The notes under the pieces were generated by a model. It ran no database searches. It saw only the letters and a program-made list of their open reading frames with translations, and was not told the DNA's origin. From Eubacteriales bacterium (GTDB taxonomy: Bacteria > Bacillota > Clostridia > JAQUNY01): a stretch of DNA of 8,929 nucleotides. The stretch is from assembly GCA_028717405.1 (NCBI GenBank), contig JAQUNY010000001.1, positions 37,524-46,452 of the forward strand, read 5' to 3'. The position numbers and the translations under genes are program-made. Every line of letters begins with the position of its first letter. Within the stretch, counting starts at the first letter, position 1. Below are positions 7,178-8,929 of this stretch, piece by piece.

Positions 7178-8929
7178 GCATTATCCTCATGCTTATTGGC
7201 AATTTTTAAATTTTTTTCCGATATCAGCCGCCATAAATCATCCTCAGCTATGTCCGGGAGCACTCTGTATGTTTCTCCTGCTGCCGAGGGATCAAACCTG
7301 CATATAGATGAAAACGGGCAAAAATCACAGGGTGTCCTGTTTTTCTTCTTATAAGGCTTTATTTCTATGGCCCCCTGTATAATTTCTTCGCATAAACCGG
7401 CAATCAGTCCCATAACATAATCCATAAGAGATTTGAACTGCTCCTCTGTTGCGGATGAAAATGACCCGGCCCCTCCGTCTCTGTTGATTCTTGCGGGTAT
7501 TATTAAAGACTGTCCTTCGATTGTTTCATCCATTGCGCGTATGATATCGCTGTCTTTCAGGACAAGCCCCTTCATCCGGAGTTTTCTCATTATATTTTTT
7601 TCAATTTCTGCTTCATCTCCGGCTGCAGATCCTCTGATTATCGGATCGTCTATATGAAAATAAAAGATCCCGGCAGGAATCGAAGATCCTTTACCTGATA
7701 TCGCTCTCAGATATGCAGGGAGCTGCAGCTGCAGTCCAAAATATGCCTCCTGCAGTCTGAAGCTCTTTTCACCGGATTTGTAGTCTACTACCCTTACGTA
7801 ATTTTTCCCGGCTTCATCCCCTGTTTCTGATTCAAGTTTGTCGATCCTGTCAATCCTTCCGCTTAACTGTCCTGAGCCGCCGTTCGCCAGCGGTACCGTT
7901 ATCGGTGGATATCTTCCATCTTTTCCGCCGAAACTGACCTCATAGCCGGCAGGTTCAAACCTGCTCCTTCTGAAATGCTCTCCAATGAGCCACAATGCTC
8001 TTGACACAGTTCTTCCCAGACGCTTTGCAAGCATGGTATACCTTTTTGAGGAAGATATCCCTGAACCATTCATTTCGTCAAGCATACTGTTAATAACATG
8101 TTCGGCGGCGGCAGACGCTTCTCCCCTGCCGACTCCCCTCCATGTGTCGCCATCCGCCTTATACATCAGTGAAAACCTTTCAATTGCCGTATGAAGAAAA
8201 GTCCCCGTGTCTGCAGGTTCCATTCCGAATATTTTCCGTTCTGAAGCCTTAAGACCATACTCTATAAAATATGAGAACGGGCAGGCGCTGTATTTTTCTA
8301 TTCTTGAAACACTTGTTCTCAAAGGCCTGCCGTATAAAAGGGCGGCATTTTCGGGGCTCAGCTTCCCGGATTCATTTCGGTAATAAAGATATTGATCTAT
8401 CCTGTGACATCTGTCTCTCCATTCTTCATTACGGGAAAACCAGCGGTAAGCTGCAAGCCATACCTCATTGGAGGGCTTTGTCTGATCAGGTATGCTTTTT
8501 TCTCCTGCAGCCTCTCTCATCTCCGGTGCCATTTCTCTGAAAGCAGGGGATCTTGCCGTGATCCTTGATAAGCTTTCCATAACAGAATCTTTGTCCTGAT
8601 GGTCTGCAACTGTTCCTGTTTCTGTTATCCCGGGGAAGATCCTGCGGAGTCTGGATGTCGTAATTGAAGGTCTTATCGCTCTTCCTTCATGATCCGCTGC
8701 CGGACGGCTTATCTTCAGATATTCCGATGGAATTGTCAGAGTTTTGTATACAAGGAACTGCTCTTCATATGCTTTTGCTCTGCTGTCGCCCGGCATTTCA
8801 AGGCCGGCTTCTTTAAGAGCAGTCCTCTCGTCATCTGCCAGGATGCCCTCACTGCCGGTGATTTTCGGGAAATTACCATCATTGACACCCATAACAAATA
8901 AAGCCTTTATATTGTGTATCCTTGATCTG
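7174..8929 (-). CDS. addB: ATP-dependent helicase/nuclease subunit B (AddB/RexB), C-terminal part
   Basis: AddB is the partner of AddA. It has an inactivated helicase-like fold used for Chi recognition and a second nuclease with an iron-sulfur cluster. The frame stays open to the right edge, reading KALFVMGVNDGNFP across 8872-8907; this is the conserved AddB GVNDG motif, so the Met at 8892 is internal and the gene is truncated by the window. About 584 of a usual 1150 or so residues are present. Counting from that Met, the four cluster cysteines are C204 (SACPFSYF) and C522, C525 and C531 (CDFCPFSSIC). Nuclease residues are H234 (GTFLH), D348 (GRIDRID), and D370 and K372 (VVDYKSG). All are intact. 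The TGA stop overlaps the addA start by four bases. The promoter lies outside the window. Confidence 0.96.
   Translation of the reverse strand, partial: RSRIHNIKALFVMGVNDGNFPKITGSEGILADDERTALKEAGLEMPGDSRAKAYEEQFLVYKTLTIPSEYLKISRPAADHEGRAIRPSITTSRLRRIFPGITETGTVADHQDKDSVMESLSRITARSPAFREMAPEMREAAGEKSIPDQTKPSNEVWLAAYRWFSRNEEWRDRCHRIDQYLYYRNESGKLSPENAALLYGRPLRTSVSRIEKYSACPFSYFIEYGLKASERKIFGMEPADTGTFLHTAIERFSLMYKADGDTWRGVGRGEASAAAEHVINSMLDEMNGSGISSSKRYTMLAKRLGRTVSRALWLIGEHFRRSRFEPAGYEVSFGGKDGRYPPITVPLANGGSGQLSGRIDRIDKLESETGDEAGKNYVRVVDYKSGEKSFRLQEAYFGLQLQLPAYLRAISGKGSSIPAGIFYFHIDDPIIRGSAAGDEAEIEKNIMRKLRMKGLVLKDSDIIRAMDETIEGQSLIIPARINRDGGAGSFSSATEEQFKSLMDYVMGLIAGLCEEIIQGAIEIKPYKKKNRTPCDFCPFSSICRFDPSAAGETYRVLPDIAEDDLWRLISEKNLKIANKHEDNA
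7184..7188 (-). promoter_or_regulatory. Ribosome binding site of addA
   Basis: On the minus strand GAGGA lies six bases before the addA ATG (7175-7177). It is inside the last codons of addB. Together with the ATGA stop/start overlap it indicates translational coupling, which would help keep the two subunits at equal amounts. Confidence 0.7.

Noticed and set aside
6834..7307. Plus-strand open frame of 157 codons over the addA/addB junction
   Set aside because: It is antisense to the AddA Walker A region and the AddB tail, both strongly supported. The composition is that of a shadow frame.

Overview
The window holds two convergent gene pairs on bacterial DNA of medium base composition. The addB-addA (rexB-rexA) order, the iron-sulfur cysteines of AddB and the absence of RecBCD point to a Gram-positive, clostridia-like member of the Bacillota. 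No rRNA, tRNA, mobile element or taxon marker narrows this further, so the assignment is an inference.

Left half, plus strand: a well-formed sigma-A type promoter (29-57) leads into argS (102-1883), an arginyl-tRNA synthetase whose active-site region reads like the archaeal-type branch of the family. Four bases after its stop begins a family 2 glycosyltransferase (1888-3216). Its catalytic half and acceptor-side half are separated by about 150 hydrophilic residues, first lysine-rich and then arginine-rich.

Right half, minus strand: addB enters from the right edge (only its C-terminal 584 or so codons are present) and overlaps addA by the four bases ATGA. AddA (1311 residues) is complete, with all superfamily 1 helicase motifs and the C-terminal RecB-type nuclease. 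It carries an Asp/Asn-rich tract in the middle. Together AddA and AddB form the helicase-nuclease that processes DNA double-strand ends for RecA-dependent repair.

The two pairs meet tail to tail across 25 bases at 3217-3241 with no convincing terminator. Nearly every base is coding and there is no gene-free stretch above 300 bases. I see no sign of an undescribed multi-gene system. The most unusual material is the repeated pattern of long hydrophilic, compositionally biased insertions in otherwise ordinary proteins: ArgS, the glycosyltransferase and AddA.
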